A stretch of DNA of 64,000 nucleotides, from positions 38,159-102,158 of the forward strand of contig NZ_JAABOK010000021.1 of NCBI RefSeq assembly GCF_009928525.1, written 5' to 3'. The position numbers were made by a program, and so were the translations under genes. Below, one piece after another: positions 41,194-48,412 of the stretch. This DNA is from Chitinophaga solisilvae. Its GTDB lineage: Bacteria; Bacteroidota; Bacteroidia; Chitinophagales; Chitinophagaceae. The notes beneath the pieces were generated by a model. The model was not told the origin of the DNA. It saw nothing but the letters and a program-made list of their open reading frames with translations, and ran no database searches. The first letter of the stretch is position 1. Every line of letters begins with the position of its first letter.

Positions 41194-42015
41194 ATGGGTG
41201 AAGTTTCCTGTAAAATATGTAACCATATCTCCGGATTTGTTTTTTCGGGTACTGTGCTGAATAAATACCGGGTAAAATACTATGCCTGCAGAAATTGCGG
41301 TTTTGTTCAGACAGAGCAGCCCTACTGGCTGGAGGAAGCCTATGCGATACCTATCAATGCTACGGACACCGGCCTTGTCAGAAGGAACCTGCTGGCGGCA
41401 CGGTCTGCGGCAGCCCTGATTTTCTTTCTTTTTGACCGGAAGAAAAAATTCCTGGACTATGCCGGGGGCTACGGGCTGTTTACGCGGCTGATGCGTAACT
41501 ACGGGTTTGATTTCTACACGCATGATCTTTACACGGAGAACCTGCTGGCAAAAGGATTTGAGTATCATCCCGGAGATGAAATAGAGCTGGTGACCGCATT
41601 TGAGAGCTTTGAGCATTTTGAAAATCCCCTGGCGGAGATCGAGCGCATACTGGCAATATCGCGGAATGTGTTCTTTTCCACGCAGCTGATACCGGAACCT
41701 GCGCCACCGGTGGGGCAGTGGTGGTATTATGCCACAGAGCACGGGCAGCACATATCTTTTTATACGCCCAGGGCCTTGCAGATAATTGCAGATAAATACG
41801 GGCTGCAGGTCTATTCCCTGAAGGGGTATCATTTACTGACAGCGCACAGGCCGGGCAGGTGGCTGTTTGCACTGCTTGCCGGCGCCGGCCGGTATGGGCT
41901 GGACAGGCTGATACAGCCGTTTATGAAGTCCCGGGTGATGGATGATATGGAAATCCTGAAAGCCAGGAATATCATCTTTTCCACATTAATTCCAGAAAAA
42001 AATTTGGAAGAATAA
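41194..42015 (+). CDS. Class I SAM-dependent methyltransferase with an N-terminal zinc-finger-like segment
   Basis: About 273 residues from ATG at 41194. The N-terminus has a four-cysteine knuckle, C-K-I-C and later C-R-N-C-G, as in methyltransferases that act on sugar nucleotides or unknown small molecules. The SAM-binding core follows with F-L-D-Y-A-G-G-Y-G-L-F-T-R and, after it, the VTAFESFEHFENP motif IV/post-II stretch. In-frame ATGs at 41029 and 41140 would add a basic Lys-rich leader of low likelihood; 41194 starts directly before the conserved CKIC. It lies 47 bases upstream of marR but has no obvious functional tie to it. Confidence 0.82.
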   Translation: MGEVSCKICNHISGFVFSGTVLNKYRVKYYACRNCGFVQTEQPYWLEEAYAIPINATDTGLVRRNLLAARSAAALIFFLFDRKKKFLDYAGGYGLFTRLMRNYGFDFYTHDLYTENLLAKGFEYHPGDEIELVTAFESFEHFENPLAEIERILAISRNVFFSTQLIPEPAPPVGQWWYYATEHGQHISFYTPRALQIIADKYGLQVYSLKGYHLLTAHRPGRWLFALLAGAGRYGLDRLIQPFMKSRVMDDMEILKARNIIFSTLIPEKNLEE

Positions 42016-42045
42016 AAAATGTATCTACCTTTGTTGTATATACAA
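42003..42045 (+). promoter_or_regulatory. marR promoter with overlapping MarR operator
   Basis: A textbook Bacteroidota promoter: TTTG (42003-42006), 19-base spacer, TACCTTTG (42026-42033). Directly after the -7 box comes the perfect 12-bp palindrome TTGTATATACAA (42034-42045), covering the expected transcript start. The same palindrome recurs in front of doxX (42532-42545), so it is very probably the MarR site and gives autorepression. Confidence 0.85.
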
Positions 42046-42062
42046 TAGTAGTAAATACATTT

Positions 42063-42515
42063 ATGAGACTGGAAGAAGAGCTGAAACAGGCCAGGTTTAA
42101 GGACGAATACCAAAAAGCTATGTTAAACGTAATATTTACGGCGAACTGGCTGGAATTGGCCATTGCGCATGTACTGAAGGAATTTGATCTGTCCTCCCAG
42201 CAATATAATGTACTGCGGATCCTGCGGGGGAGCAATCCCCGGCCGCTGAATCTGCTGGACATACAGGAGCGGATGATGGACAGGATGAGCAATGCCACCC
42301 GGCTGGTGGAGAAACTGCGGCAGAAAGGGCTGCTTACCCGTACGCAATGTGAAGAAAACAGGCGCAAGGTGGAAATTGCCATCACAGAAAAAGGCTTATC
42401 CCTGCTGGATACGCTGGATCCGCTGATGAGCAGGAACCACCTGGAAATCACTAAAAAGATAACTCCTGATGAAGCTGCTACCTTAAATCATATTCTGGAT
42501 AAGCTCCGCAGCTGA
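42063..42515 (+). CDS. MarR family transcriptional regulator
   Basis: A 150-residue winged-helix dimer. The recognition part is seen in L-S-S-Q-Q-Y-N-V-L-R-I-L-R near 43, RMMDRMSNATRLVEKLRQKG near 70 and the wing TRTQCEENRRKVEIAITEKG near 92. Members sense phenols, oxidants or reactive electrophiles and release operator DNA. TTGTATATACAA palindromes occur in its own promoter and in front of doxX, 20-60 bases from each start. This defines a self-regulated unit marR-doxX-yceI. Confidence 0.94.
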   Translation: MRLEEELKQARFKDEYQKAMLNVIFTANWLELAIAHVLKEFDLSSQQYNVLRILRGSNPRPLNLLDIQERMMDRMSNATRLVEKLRQKGLLTRTQCEENRRKVEIAITEKGLSLLDTLDPLMSRNHLEITKKITPDEAATLNHILDKLRS

Positions 42516-42531
42516 TTTTTTTGCCCTAACA

Positions 42532-42545
42532 ATTGTATATACAAT
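42532..42545. promoter_or_regulatory. MarR operator in front of doxX
   Basis: ATTGTATATACAAT, a perfect 14-bp palindrome containing the same 12-mer as the site at 42034-42045. It is flanked upstream by TTTG (42520-42523) and downstream by TAATTGTA about 21 bases later, so it lies between possible -33 and -7 elements of a doxX promoter. Confidence 0.8.
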
Positions 42546-42596
42546 AATTGTAACCACTTACAACAAACTTACACTCATCATTTTAAACACACATCT

Positions 42597-43031
42597 ATGT
42601 TCAAACGTTTATTACAGACAGACGACAGCATAACATCATTCATTATCCGGGTAACGCTGGCCCTGGTTATGTTACCGCACGGCGCTCAGAAACTGCTTGG
42701 CATGTTCGGCGGATATGGCTTTAAAGCTACCATGAACTACTTTACCTCCACCGGTACCCCTGCATTCCTCGCCTTCCTGGTAATCCTCACGGAAAGCATC
42801 GGCTCCGTGCTGATACTTCTCGGATTCACCACCCGCTTCTGGGCAGGTATGCTCACCATCATCATGCTGGTAGCTACCTCGATGCATGCAGCCAACGGCT
42901 TCTTCATGAACTGGGGCGGCACACAGGCCGGTGAAGGATTTGAATATCACCTGCTGGTAATCGGCATCAACATCGCGCTGATCATCAAAGGCGCCGGCCG
43001 CTGGTCCGTTGACCGTATGCTGACCAGATAA
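42597..43031 (+). CDS. DoxX family membrane protein
   Basis: A 144-residue four-helix membrane protein of the DoxX/DoxD group. Typical features are the early R-V-T-L-A-L-V-M-L-P-H-G-A-Q-K-L-L-G stretch near 18-35, the FLVILTESIGSVLILLGF second helix, and two more helices up to GMLTIIMLVAT and HLLVIGINIALIIKG. DoxX proteins support quinone or thiosulfate redox reactions or act as helper proteins in oxidative stress. The gene lies 81 bases after marR and 57 bases before the YceI gene, and carries its own MarR operator. Confidence 0.92.
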   Translation: MFKRLLQTDDSITSFIIRVTLALVMLPHGAQKLLGMFGGYGFKATMNYFTSTGTPAFLAFLVILTESIGSVLILLGFTTRFWAGMLTIIMLVATSMHAANGFFMNWGGTQAGEGFEYHLLVIGINIALIIKGAGRWSVDRMLTR

Positions 43032-43088
43032 TACAACGACATCATCAACTGCTTAATTACTATCATTTCATTTTTAACACTTTCAGAC

Positions 43089-43676
43089 ATGAAGAAAGCA
43101 TTATTTTCTACCTTACTCCTGGTATTAGCCGGCATCACAGGTTTTGCACAGGTAAAATGGGGTGTTGACCCGGCTCACACCCACGTTGGTTTCAGCGTGA
43201 AACACCTCGGTATCAATTATGTAAACGGTCACTTTGCCAAATTCAACGGCACCGTTGAAACCGCTGACAGCACCAACTTCCAGAACGCGAAAATAGATTT
43301 CACCGCAGATGTTAACAGCATCAGCACCGGCGTAGAACAGCGCGACGGCCACCTGAAAACAGATGACTTCTTCAACGCAGCTCAATTCCCGGATATTAAA
43401 GTTAAAAGCGTTTCCTTCAAAAAACTGAGCGGAAACAAATACGCCATGCTCGCTGATGTAACCATCCGCAACACTACCAAACGTGTAACCTTCGACGTTA
43501 CCTACAATGGTGTAGTAAGAGATCCATGGGGACTGTGGAGAGCAGGTTTTACCATCAAAGGCAGGATCAACCGGCTGGACTTCGGCGTAAAATATGCTGA
43601 CAAATTACCTTCAGGCGTCTACGCTGTAGCACCCGTTGTAGATATACAGGTGGATGCGGAGATTGTGAAGGGCTAA
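43089..43676 (+). CDS. Periplasmic YceI family lipocalin-like protein
   Basis: A 195-residue exported YceI protein with a signal peptide at about 1-20 (GITGFA-Q). The lipocalin-like barrel shows the family pattern W-G-V-D-P-A-H-T-H-V-G-F-S-V-K-H-L at 24-40, the D-G-H-L-K-T-D-D-F-F near 97 and R-D-P-W-G-L-W-R-A-G-F near 145. YceI proteins bind isoprenoid quinones in the periplasm. It belongs to the marR-doxX unit, a frequent partnership in Bacteroidota; a second, non-exported YceI is at 45158-45682. Its TAA stop (43674-43676) is the first three bases of the left arm of palindrome P11. Confidence 0.93.
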   Translation: MKKALFSTLLLVLAGITGFAQVKWGVDPAHTHVGFSVKHLGINYVNGHFAKFNGTVETADSTNFQNAKIDFTADVNSISTGVEQRDGHLKTDDFFNAAQFPDIKVKSVSFKKLSGNKYAMLADVTIRNTTKRVTFDVTYNGVVRDPWGLWRAGFTIKGRINRLDFGVKYADKLPSGVYAVAPVVDIQVDAEIVKG

Positions 43677-43832
43677 TAAATAATTACGAATTGCGAATTA
43701 CGAATTACGAATGTAGCCCGAAGATAAAAGCGAAGACCAGAGCGATTATACTTTAAGTATATGCTCTGGTCTTCGCTTTTATCTTCGGGCTACATTCGTA
43801 ATTCGTAATTCGCAATTCGTAATTATTTATTA
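43674..43832. repeat. Long intergenic palindrome P11 (AATTACG type, core GAAGACCAGAGC)
   Basis: The longest of the family: arms 43674-43743 and 43763-43832 are perfect over 70 bp with a 19-base loop. The outer ends are the TAA stop codons of both convergent neighbours (43674-43676 plus, 43830-43832 minus). The heptamer order differs slightly from P4/P6/P10. The core GCGAAGACCAGAGC and the loop TACTTTAAGTAT match P5, which carries the other outer-arm type. Confidence 0.98.
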
Positions 43833-45080
43833 ACCCTTCCGTTTCTTCTTTTTCTTCAACTGCTCCTGCTCTTTATTATGTTCATCTAACAACAGTTGCC
43901 AGTTATCATTCGGTATATCTTCGGAGAAGCTGATGGTTTCGCGGTAGTCGTTCTTATCGATTTTCATTTCGTGAACGGGCTTGCCGATGAATTGCTGGAT
44001 GGCGTCCAGCAGGGGTTTTTCTTCGGTGCTGCAGAAGGAAACGGCTTGTCCTTTCTGTACGCCGCGGCCGGTACGGCCCACGCGGTGTACATAATTTTCG
44101 GGAACATCGGGCAGGTCGTAGTTGACCACGTATTCCACGTTGGGAATATCGATACCACGGGCGTTCACATCTGTGGTGATGAGGAGTTTGACATCGCCCT
44201 TCTTGAATTCGTCCATGACATGAAGGCGGTCGTCCTGTTCTTTTCCGCCGTGCATGGTCAGGCTTTTGATCCCTACTCTTTCCATGGCGGCAGCTACGCG
44301 TTCTGCGCGTACTTTGGTACGTACAAATACCAGGATTTTATTTCCGGAGAATTCCTTTACCAGTCTTTCCAGGAAGAAGCGCTTATCATCCATTTCCACG
44401 TAGGCTACTGCGTGGCTCACATTTTTGGAAACGGGGTCCTGCGGAGAAATCTGGATACGGATCGGGTTATTCACGACGGAATAAGCGAGGTCCTTGATAT
44501 CTTTATCGAGGGTGGCGGAGAAAAATAATGTCTGGTGATTACGGGGAATATGTTTGATGACATCGCGGATATCGCGGATAAACCCCAGATCCAGCATATG
44601 GTCCGCTTCATCGAGCACCAGGGTCTGCACTTTGGAGAGGTCCAGGTGTTGCTGGTTCAGCTGATCGAACATACGGCCGGGTGTGGCAATCAGTACATCC
44701 ACCCCTTTTTCCAGGATTTTGATCTGGGGGCCCTGGTCCACGCCGCCTACCAGCGCCAGGATGCTCAGGTCGGTGTATTGTCCGATCTGCTGGAACACTT
44801 CTGCAATCTGGATCGCCAGTTCGCGTGTAGGCACCATCACGAGGCATTTTACCTCATATTTACGTTTATTGAAACGCAGGTCCTGCATTTGCAGGCGGTG
44901 CAGCAGCGGGATGGCGAAAGCGGCGGTTTTGCCGGTTCCGGTCTGGGCAATAGCCATTACATCATCTCCCTGAAGGATAGATGGAATGGCTTTAAACTGT
45001 ATATCTGTAGGACGTTTGAAGCCGAGTTCGGCCAGGCTGTCCTTTATTTCCTTAGAAATATTGTACTGTTCAAATTTCAT
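43830..45080 (-). CDS. DEAD-box RNA helicase
   Basis: A 416-residue ATP-dependent RNA helicase of the RhlE-like group. Motifs in order: Q motif region GFKRPTDIQFKAIP near 20, motif I A-Q-T-G-T-G-K-T near 44, PTREL, TPGRM, D-E-A-D near 155, S-A-T near 187, the second RecA-like domain with the ARGID and HRVGRTGR motifs near 310-345. A short Lys-rich tail (KKKKRKG) replaces the long basic tail of larger relatives. Likely roles are ribosome assembly or cold-temperature RNA unfolding. A good -7 box lies 34 bases upstream. Confidence 0.95.
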   Translation of the reverse strand: MKFEQYNISKEIKDSLAELGFKRPTDIQFKAIPSILQGDDVMAIAQTGTGKTAAFAIPLLHRLQMQDLRFNKRKYEVKCLVMVPTRELAIQIAEVFQQIGQYTDLSILALVGGVDQGPQIKILEKGVDVLIATPGRMFDQLNQQHLDLSKVQTLVLDEADHMLDLGFIRDIRDVIKHIPRNHQTLFFSATLDKDIKDLAYSVVNNPIRIQISPQDPVSKNVSHAVAYVEMDDKRFFLERLVKEFSGNKILVFVRTKVRAERVAAAMERVGIKSLTMHGGKEQDDRLHVMDEFKKGDVKLLITTDVNARGIDIPNVEYVVNYDLPDVPENYVHRVGRTGRGVQKGQAVSFCSTEEKPLLDAIQQFIGKPVHEMKIDKNDYRETISFSEDIPNDNWQLLLDEHNKEQEQLKKKKKRKG

Positions 45081-45142
45081 GTGCTGACATTAATCCCGCT
45101 TTAGGCAGGGGCCACAAAGATAGGCTATATTTTTGTCAGCAC
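45081..45142 (-). promoter_or_regulatory. Helicase promoter flanked by an inverted repeat
   Basis: TATCTTTG on the minus strand (45115-45122) is an exact -7 box. It is bracketed by GTGCTGACA (45081-45089) and TGTCAGCAC (45134-45142), a perfect 9-bp inverted repeat with a 44-base spacer. The left half sits next to the helicase start. The two halves could be looped operator sites, or a hairpin ending the upstream YceI transcript. Confidence 0.5.
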
Positions 45143-45157
45143 AGGAGCGGCGGGGCG

Positions 45158-45682
45158 CTATGATTTCACCAGTTGTATTTCCATGTTCAGTTTCACCTCA
45201 TCGCTGAGCACAATGCCGCCCGCTTCTGTGGTAGCGTTCCAGCGCAGGCCGTAATCGGTGCGGTGCAGCCGGCCTTTCAGGGCGAAACCTGCTTTTTCCT
45301 GTCCCCACGGATCTTTGGTAACACCGCTGTGTACAACTTCCAGTTCAATCGGGTGTGTCTGTCCCTTGATGGTCAGGTCGCCCAGCAGCTTATAGTTCTC
45401 TTCATCAATTTTCTTTACTTTTTTAGAGATAAAGCTGATGCTGGGGTAATTTGATGCGTCAAAAAATTCGCCGTTTCTCAGGTGTTCATCACGTTGCCTG
45501 TTTTGCGTATCAACGCTGTCGGCGGCAGCTTCAAAGGAGATAGTAGCATCATGGAAGTCATCGCTGTCTGTCTGGATGCTTCCGGAGAAACGGGTAAAAT
45601 AGCCACTCACATTCGTAATCATGAGGTGTTTTACTTTAAATCCAATTTCGCTGTGTGATTCGTCAATTTTCCAGTTAGTCAT
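45158..45682 (-). CDS. YceI family protein, cytosolic type
   Basis: A 174-residue YceI barrel without a signal peptide: it begins directly with the domain (W-K-I-D-E-S-H-S-E-I-G-F-K-V-K-H-L). The DEHLRNGEFFDASNYP segment near 65 and DPWGQEKAGFALKGRLHRTDYG near 125 are as in the family. Unlike the paralogue at 43089-43676 it lacks export, so it may bind a cytosolic isoprenoid or quinone-like ligand. It lies 77 bases upstream of the helicase on the same strand; a -7 box is at 45717-45724. Confidence 0.92.
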   Translation of the reverse strand: MTNWKIDESHSEIGFKVKHLMITNVSGYFTRFSGSIQTDSDDFHDATISFEAAADSVDTQNRQRDEHLRNGEFFDASNYPSISFISKKVKKIDEENYKLLGDLTIKGQTHPIELEVVHSGVTKDPWGQEKAGFALKGRLHRTDYGLRWNATTEAGGIVLSDEVKLNMEIQLVKS

Positions 45683-45716
45683 AGCACATTGTTTTTAGAT
45701 AATTTCAAAGACTTCA

Positions 45717-45724
45717 CAAATGTA
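45717..45724 (-). promoter_or_regulatory. -7 box for the cytosolic YceI gene
   Basis: The minus strand reads TACATTTG, an exact TAnnTTTG match, 35 bases before the start codon. A TTG 16 bases further upstream (45741-45743) could serve as -33. Confidence 0.5.
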
Positions 45725-45845
45725 GCAGCAGACAGGCTTACAACACTTGGATAAAACACCGGAAATGATGGACAATTTGCACATGGTGTCAGAAGCGGAC
45801 AGCAAGTGTTAAATTTGTTGTAAATTATTATCAATAGCAGTACCT

Positions 45846-46586
45846 ATGCCGTTTACGATTTCACATATTGCCATTGTGTTGCCATTTGCCTGCCGCCGGC
45901 GGAAATACTTATCAGTAACGGGTTTGATGACAGGCACAATGACGCCGGATTTTTTATATTTCATTTTGCTGGATCCGTATTTCAGTGCGGGGCATACCTG
46001 GTGGGGAATTTTTTTATATGATGTTCCGCTGGCGTTGTTACTCACATTTTTATATCATGATGTAGTGAAGGCAGCGCTGATACAATATCTGCCGGGCTGG
46101 GCCGGCATGCGTATCCATCATTTCCGGTATTTCAGCTGGGATCAGTATTTCCGGCAACATTACCTGGTGGTGATTTCCTCTGTTATCCTGGGAGCGCTTT
46201 CTCATTTGCTGCTGGATGCCTTTACGCATGGTCACGGATATTTCGCAGGGTCGATACCGTTTCTCCGGCGTAACATCCGGATCTTTCATCATCCGATGGA
46301 GATGTGGTACCTGATGCAGTACCTGAGTTCTATTGCGGGCCTGCTGCTGCTGATTTATTTTTTCTTCCGTATACCGAAATCTATGCGGCCGGCGGGAAAG
46401 CCACCACGGATAGCGCCTCCGCTGTTCTGGCTGCTGGCGGTACTTATAGCGGCAGCTATTTTGTGGGTGCATTCCCTGGAGCCGCATCCGTTAAGAAAAA
46501 ATATGGACTACCTGGCTACTGTGATGGGGGCATTTTTTTATGGTTTCTGCAGCGTAGTATTGTGGTTAAGAATATCAAAACAATAA
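45846..46586 (+). CDS. DUF4184 family membrane protein
   Basis: A 246-residue polytopic membrane protein. It opens with the family mark M-P-F-T-I-S-H-I-A-I-V-L-P and has T-G-T-M-T-P-D-F near 30, H-H-F-R near 89 and the conserved L-G-A-L-S-H-L-L-L-D-A-F-T-H-G near 117, resembling the metal-site histidines and aspartates of YdjM-like hydrolases. About five hydrophobic helices are seen. Function unknown. The DUF1697 gene starts 7 bases after its stop, so the two are co-transcribed. Confidence 0.9.
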   Translation: MPFTISHIAIVLPFACRRRKYLSVTGLMTGTMTPDFLYFILLDPYFSAGHTWWGIFLYDVPLALLLTFLYHDVVKAALIQYLPGWAGMRIHHFRYFSWDQYFRQHYLVVISSVILGALSHLLLDAFTHGHGYFAGSIPFLRRNIRIFHHPMEMWYLMQYLSSIAGLLLLIYFFFRIPKSMRPAGKPPRIAPPLFWLLAVLIAAAILWVHSLEPHPLRKNMDYLATVMGAFFYGFCSVVLWLRISKQ

Positions 46587-46593
46587 GTTGTCT

Positions 46594-47124
46594 ATGGCGC
46601 GTTATGTAGCATTTCTCCGGGCAATCAATGTAGGAGGTAACAGGATGGTGAAAATGGAGGTACTGAAGGATATATTTGAGCAACATGGTTTCAGGCAGGT
46701 GCAGACCTACATCAACAGCGGCAATGTGCTGTTTGACCATACCGGTAAGGATACAGCCATTATCGGAACAAAAATAGAAAAGGCGCTGGAGAAGGCCCTC
46801 GGATTTGATGCGCCGGTATGTGTACGGAGCATGGCGGAAATGGCCGCCGTGCTGGAAAACAATCCGTTTCCCGGTATTACGCCGGACAAACAGGTACAGA
46901 TTTACATTGCCTTTCTGCGGGATACCGCCGGCGCAGATGCGGCCGGTATACTGGCAGGTATGGATAACGAATGGGAAACCTACCGGTTATGCGGGCGGGA
47001 AGTGTTTGTCCTGGCCCGGAAAAGACCGGATCCTACACCTTTCTCCAATAATTACCTGGAGAAAAAACTGAAAGTAGTGGCTACTACCCGCAACCTGGCA
47101 ACGGCCACCAAAGTAACCCAATAA
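46594..47124 (+). CDS. DUF1697 family protein
   Basis: A 176-residue cytosolic protein beginning with the highly conserved Y-V-A-F-L-R-A-I-N-V-G-G of DUF1697 and continuing with T-Y-I-N-S-G-N-V-L-F near 43, V-R-S-M-A-E-M near 75 and the C-terminal S-N-N-Y-L-E-K-K-L-K-V-V-A-T-T-R-N. Biochemical function unknown. The ATG at 46594 is preferred over a TTG six bases upstream. Confidence 0.92.
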   Translation: MARYVAFLRAINVGGNRMVKMEVLKDIFEQHGFRQVQTYINSGNVLFDHTGKDTAIIGTKIEKALEKALGFDAPVCVRSMAEMAAVLENNPFPGITPDKQVQIYIAFLRDTAGADAAGILAGMDNEWETYRLCGREVFVLARKRPDPTPFSNNYLEKKLKVVATTRNLATATKVTQ

Positions 47125-47220
47125 AAAAATACGCTTCCCGCTGTAAGTTTTCCGCCATTGCTGCAACTAATATGGGAAATTACAGTTAATGTATTCTTCA
47201 TTTTATTACAACCGCTGCGT

Positions 47221-47691
47221 ATGAGTAAGGAAGCGTTTTTGTCTGTAATAGCGCAGCATCAGCATTTACTTCACAAGATATGCCGGTTGTACCGGGACAC
47301 CTTACAGGACCGGGAAGACCTGTTCCAGGAAATTATTTATCAACTGTGGAAGTCTTACCCGGACTACCAGGGGCTGGCGAAGCCGGGCACCTGGATGTAC
47401 CGTATTGCCCTGAATACCGCCCTGATGGGCTTACGCCGGAAGAAGCCCCGGATCACCTATACCGACCAGCTACCGGAGCAGGCAGCCGCGAACGAACCTT
47501 CCACAGAACAGCAGGAGCTGCTGTTTAAAGCGCTGCGGCAGCTCAGCGACGCAGAGAAAGCCATTATCACCCTTTACCTGGAAGACCTGAGTTATCAGGA
47601 AATAGCCGCTATCACCGGCGTTACAGAGAATTACATCGGCGTAAAAATCAATCGTATCAAGACGAAGATTAAAACCATTTTAAACTTATAA
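47221..47691 (+). CDS. ECF-type RNA polymerase sigma-70 factor
   Basis: A 156-residue ECF sigma factor. Region 2 has D-R-E-D-L-F-Q-E-I-I-Y-Q-L-W near 33, with the aromatic W-M-Y-R-I-A-L-N-T-A for DNA melting near 59. Region 4 has SDAEKAIITLYLEDLSYQEI and the helix-turn-helix ITGVTENYIGVKINRIKTKI. ATG at 47221 is preferred; an ATG/TTG further up would add a hydrophobic stretch not found in the family. A membrane protein starts 3 bases after the stop, a likely partner or anti-sigma factor. Confidence 0.92.
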   Translation: MSKEAFLSVIAQHQHLLHKICRLYRDTLQDREDLFQEIIYQLWKSYPDYQGLAKPGTWMYRIALNTALMGLRRKKPRITYTDQLPEQAAANEPSTEQQELLFKALRQLSDAEKAIITLYLEDLSYQEIAAITGVTENYIGVKINRIKTKIKTILNL

Positions 47692-47694
47692 CAT

Positions 47695-48243
47695 ATGGCA
47701 CAAGATCCTTTAATAACCGCATGGAACAGCGGAGAAGCGCCACAACGATCTCCCGAAGCCCTGCAGGCCATTGTGGACAAAGGCAGCTATCCGGTGCGCC
47801 GCGGCATCAGAAATCAGCTGCTGCTGGAAGCCGCCTGCTACCTGGCCCTGCTGCTGGCGTACTATGATATTTTCGACGGGCATACCAGGCCGCTCACCCT
47901 TAACCTTATACTGGTAGCAGCCATCGCCTTTATGCTGCTGCACAACATACTCGGATATATCCATACGGCAGCACGGATAAGCGGCAGGGAAATTACCCGC
48001 TCCCTGCAACAGGAGATATCACGCTTACGGCAGTACGCAATCATATCTGTTCTCTCGCGGGCAACCGGTTTTGCAGGACTCATTACTTTCTTCGCAGCCG
48101 GCATCCGCTGGACGCCCTTCAAATACTGGATACTGGGCGCAGCTGTACTGATACTGCTGGTACAGCTGTATATTTTATCAGGAATATGGCGTAACCGGAT
48201 AAGCCGGCTGCGCAACACCCTGTTGCAACTGACACCTCAATAG
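47695..48243 (+). CDS. Membrane protein linked to the ECF sigma factor
   Basis: A 182-residue protein with about four hydrophobic segments in two pairs (near 45-60, 68-82, 122-137 and 144-161) and a cytosolic N-terminal helix (PLITAWNSGEAPQRSPEAL). It begins only 3 bases after the sigma gene, and this pairing is frequent in Bacteroidota, where such proteins probably hold the sigma factor at the membrane. No standard anti-sigma (RsiW, FecR) domain is recognised, so the role is inferred from position. Confidence 0.7.
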   Translation: MAQDPLITAWNSGEAPQRSPEALQAIVDKGSYPVRRGIRNQLLLEAACYLALLLAYYDIFDGHTRPLTLNLILVAAIAFMLLHNILGYIHTAARISGREITRSLQQEISRLRQYAIISVLSRATGFAGLITFFAAGIRWTPFKYWILGAAVLILLVQLYILSGIWRNRISRLRNTLLQLTPQ

Positions 48244-48412
48244 ATAAAAACGGAGCGTAAGACAATGATTGATAACGTAAAGGCGTAACACTGACCTACG
48301 CTCCCAATCACGGCAAGCAGGTACAATAACATTTCAGAAAAGGAAAACACTATTCCATGGAAACAGTGTCCGTTTTAATATGCGGTGTTAATATGCACCG
48401 CCACATTTTGCA

